Source: Camarhynchus parvulus (taxonomy: Eukaryota > Chordata > Aves > Passeriformes > Thraupidae). From it: DNA of 64,000 nt. A program made the translations under genes and the position numbers. Positions 60,887 to 64,000 of this stretch are shown here, piece by piece (position 1 is the first letter of the stretch; the number at the start of each line of letters is the position of its first letter). The DNA lies in contig NC_044574.1 of NCBI RefSeq assembly GCF_901933205.1, positions 21,685,733 to 21,749,732 of the forward strand, in the 5' to 3' direction. The notes under the pieces were generated by a model. The model was not told where the DNA came from. It ran no database searches and was given only the letters and a program-made list of their open reading frames with translations.

Positions 60887-62112
60887 GATCTGACAATGTA
60901 TATTACGTAACACCTGTCTGGTCATTTTGGGCCAGGAGTCCTGGTTGTGGCCTTCATAAAACTTTGCCCAAGCCCAGTTTACTGGTTCAGGGGTGGAATT
61001 TTGGGGAGAGAGCACCAGTGCTGTGCTAGAGCTGCTCAGCAGTAGCCAAAACACTGGTATGACACCAGACCTTTCCAGCTACCAATGCAGAGCACAGTGC
61101 TATGGGGCCTTCTCTGGGGGACAACTAACTCCATCTCAGCCAGGTCTAATACAAAATCATAATACAAGACTAAAAAGAATAATGCATGAATCAGCTGAAA
61201 TTACCTAACTCAGGCCTTCATATTATAAGTAAAAATAAAACAAAACAAAAAAACTAAAGAAGAACATGAACCCTAACCTTCATTATGCAAAATTATGTAA
61301 GTAAAGCAAAGATGTAAAGAAAAATAATTCTGAAAATATAGATCACAAGTTATTATGAAGCAATTTAATTGCTACATAACTCTCAGTAAAAATGGGACAT
61401 AAGATAATTAGAAATGCTAATGTTAAGAAAGTTTGGACTTTGTTCCCATTTTAACTGTTAATTGCTGCAATTAAAAATGAGGATTTTGCTTTAATTTTTG
61501 CTATGAAAAGTTCAGAACTGAAACATATTTTGAAGCTGTCACTGCTGAAAATGAATGCTGAGCCATAAATTTGGATATGGAAAATACTCTCTTAGGTTCA
61601 TTATTATTAGTTTGTTTTTCAAGGAGAAATCATACCCCTGGACAAAAAAATCCCACTTCTTTTCTTTTTTTTGAAGTAATAAAATTTCAAATGACTAAGT
61701 CATTAATTAAAGTTCACTATTACAGTAATATATGATTCATATAGTGTTATTGTATGACCAACTCAAATAAAAAATCAGAGTTAATCACTTCTGAATGGCA
61801 AATGGTACAGAGAAAGGCACACATTACAAAAAACCAACACAAAAACCCAGATCAAGACTAATACAATCACTGCATACAGTCAGACTTCCCACCAATTTTA
61901 TGAGTCTTTGGGTATCTGAGAGTATGAGTAAAGGGAGGGTAGAACATGTGCATGTCCAGAAGAGCCTCCATCATACTATCAATAAATTGTTGAAAATACA
62001 TTAAGAAACTAACCCAGTTTTCCACATCCATTAGAAGGTTTAAAATTTGTTATTTAGAGAGTATTGTTTTAAAAAGTATACACAGCAATTTTTTCTGTCC
62101 TTTTAATTGGGC

Positions 62113-62190
62113 TAGACCCAGGGTATTATGTCACTGTATAATTATTATCTGTAGACCCAGGGTATTATGTCACTGTATAATTATTATCTG
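62113..62190. repeat. Perfect 39-bp tandem duplication
   Basis: The unit starting TAGACCCAGGGTATTATG at 62113 is repeated exactly from 62152. Identity over all 39 bases indicates a very recent event, or an assembly artefact. Confidence 0.97.
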
Positions 62191-63797
62191 GCACTATTTC
62201 AAGGGAAAAAATATCAACCTATAATGTTGAAATCAAAGTAAAATGACATATTATTTTGTGGGCTAGCTGAATTATTTGAAAAATAATTTTGAGATGTTAG
62301 TTTGGTTTGTGGTATAATGGCAAAGGAAACAGGAAAAACAGGCTGAGTCAGCCCTAATTATTTTATTTCACTCAGAAATGAAAGTTTGTTTTAATTTTGC
62401 AGTAATTAGTCACCTAAAAACAAAAGTTCAAATCCAGTAATGGAAAATTAAAATGTTCAAAATTAATATACACGTTTTCAAAGCCGATAAGTTATTTTAG
62501 GATAAGCATCCTAATAAGAGCAAAAATCAAAAGCTGCTTTTAAAATAAATTGAAAGTGATGGAAAAGGTTTTTAATTATTTCCTGTAGGTTTCTACTTCT
62601 GTGTATTTATAAACTTTGTTAATGAATTATCATAGTACCCAAAGGTAATTCTGGAACCTGGACTGGCTGTTATTAGCTACACACTTTGACAGTTCAAGTG
62701 AAATTAAGTTATCTGCAAGGCTAACTTTGTGATGGAAAAAATAGAATACTTTCAAAAAATATAATTATAACAATAAATTAACAATAAATGTACTATTTAC
62801 AGTATTTCAGAGCAGACTGATTGAAATTAAAGGTGCAATTTTAATCAAATAGATATCTGGATTTCAAACTATCTAGGAAGATAGTTATCTATTACCAGAG
62901 CAATATCATAACTATGTTGAAATACTGATTTTATTTACATCACAGATTGTTAGAAAAGCTAGCAATGTGCCCCAGTCTCCACTTACTTTTAAACCTGAAT
63001 TTACCTTCGCTCTCCTTTCCCTTAGAAAAGTCAAGCTTATCTATCCAAGAGAAACAACTGACATCAAAGGATTGTTTTTCCACTTACCAGCTCTAAGCTG
63101 CTTTTCATTGTTTGAAGGAATTATTGAAGAGACTCAACACAGAATTTCAATCAGATGCACAGTTTCTGGTTCATTGATTGGCTGATTCTTCTTTTGGTGA
63201 AGAAAGGTAACAACAGTCCTTTTTAAATCTAGTGTTCTCAGAGAGGTCACATTTGTGCTCTCTTTAAGCTAATCTCTTCATGATGCTGTGGTGTCAATGA
63301 ATTTCTACCCACCCACACACTCTGCTGCCCTGGACTGCAAAGCAGTTTCTCTCAGCTGTTCTTCAGGCAAAGTCTGAAATGTTCAACCTTCCTGGAAGTA
63401 AAGTTTAGCAGAGATGGAGTATTGCAAATGTCTCAGGACCTCTAACTATGAGAGGTCAGACTGTCTCCAAATCTGATTCACTCTGTGAAAATGATCATTT
63501 ACACAATCTGACTTTACAAGTGTTAGCTCCTTTGACCTCAGTAAATTTTGATCTTTCAGTTCTTACATGTCTCACTTCTGATCTTGTTTTTTTGGTTCCT
63601 GCTAAGATATTATGCTGATGGATAAAGATTCAATAAATCTATGGTCTTTTAGCTTGCAATCTCAGGGATCCTTAAAGAAATACTGAGATAAAGGACTTCT
63701 AAAATTATGTGGAGTTGACTCATATATACAGCTACTGCAGTGAACAGAGTGGGAGGTAAGCTTGGATGTCTGCTAATTCCTTAAATTTACATGACAT

Positions 63798-63813
63798 TTA
63801 TATATATATATAT
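63798..63813. repeat. Short TA array
   Basis: Eight TA units in AT-rich DNA. Confidence 0.8.
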
Positions 63814-64000
63814 CTAAAATAAATGTTTCAGCTTCCTAATTTTTCATCCCGAATACTTTGTATCTAATGTAAATCTGAAATAACTACTTAATTGAGTAAT
63901 TTCTTCTCCCTGAACACATTACCAGAGTGAAAACAGGACCAAAGTTCTGTCAGCTGCATAATGCTAAATCTCTCTCACATACTGTGTGGAGTATTGCTAG

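Larger units (their letters stand above)
60562..61153 (-). mobile_element. Solo endogenous retrovirus LTR, common avian family
   Basis: The element is about 592 bp, starting TGTGGTGAGATGACCTTGGC and ending ATACA on the plus strand, so it has the TG...CA ends of an LTR. It is flanked by AGATC (60557-60561) and AAATC (61154-61158), a likely 5-bp target duplication with one change. The minus strand is the sense: U3 starts at 61153, a TATA-type motif AGATATAAAAAG lies at 60886-60875, and AATAAA signals follow at 60857-60852 and 60745-60740. Plus-strand phrases such as GCTCAGCAGTAGCCAAAACA (61034-61053) and CTAACTCCATCTCAGCC (61125-61141) match a widespread bird LTR that I know well. There is no internal viral sequence on either side, so it is a solo LTR left by recombination between two LTRs. 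Confidence 0.82.
61159..64000. other. Gene-free AT-rich sequence with enhancer-like motifs
   Basis: No gene is recognised. A perfect 39-bp tandem duplication lies at 62113-62190 and a short TA array at 63798-63813. The parts at 61370-61580 and 62300-62720 carry many TAATTA-type and one MAF-type motif and few simple repeats. A 69-codon frame at 61795-62004 and a 72-codon frame at 62967-63185 resemble no known family. Confidence 0.55.

Overview
This window looks like a gene-poor stretch of a bird genome, most likely a passerine. The reasons are its repeats: several decayed CR1 LINE copies (the main bird LINE) with typical CR1 3' tails, fragments of a common avian endogenous-retrovirus LTR family, and two short SINEs made of a tRNA-Ile-like head joined to a CR1-type tail. 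That SINE design matches what I know as TguSINE1, described from songbirds. These family assignments come from recognition of the sequence; no database search was possible. Base composition is strongly AT-rich throughout, apart from one CpG-dense patch near 27.7 kb.

I found no intact protein-coding gene, no functional tRNA or rRNA, and no bacterial-type feature such as an operon or CRISPR array. Open frames longer than 60 codons are chance frames, translated microsatellites or pieces of CR1 (sense or antisense). The window could still lie in a large intron or a gene desert; the sequence alone does not say which.

Layout. 1-6.9 kb: unique AT-rich DNA. 6.9-7.45 kb: probable LTR on the minus strand with a little internal sequence. 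7.5-15.7 kb: unique DNA with one pentamer repeat. 15.7-16.7 kb: a duplicated ~100-bp block followed by an unclassified GC-richer segment. 18.75-18.88 kb: SINE (+). 27.6-27.9 kb: purine tract and CpG island, the best candidate for a promoter. 28.3-28.45 kb: SINE (-). 33.3-35.2 kb: longest CR1 copy (+). 36.57-36.70 kb: long ATATT microsatellite. 39.6-40.2 kb: CR1 (-). 41.55 kb: CR1 tail. 42.2-42.5 kb: LTR fragment (+). 49.0-49.9 kb: CR1 (-) lacking its 3' end. 52.65 kb: TA microsatellite. 54.3-55.2 kb: CR1 (+) with the same tail type as the SINEs. 58.35-58.86 kb: CR1 (-). 60.56-61.15 kb: solo LTR (-). 61.2-64 kb: unique DNA with enhancer-like homeodomain and MAF motifs.

The recognised elements relate to each other as relics of two retrotransposition systems. 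CR1 encoded a reverse transcriptase, and all three copies here that still span its catalytic box have lost it. The SINEs carry a CR1-type 3' tail and so presumably borrowed CR1 machinery. The LTRs are remains of endogenous retroviruses; at least the 60.6-kb one looks like a solo LTR. I see no sign of an undescribed active system. The items most worth checking are the isolated CpG island, the SINE/LINE tail match and several candidate conserved non-coding elements.
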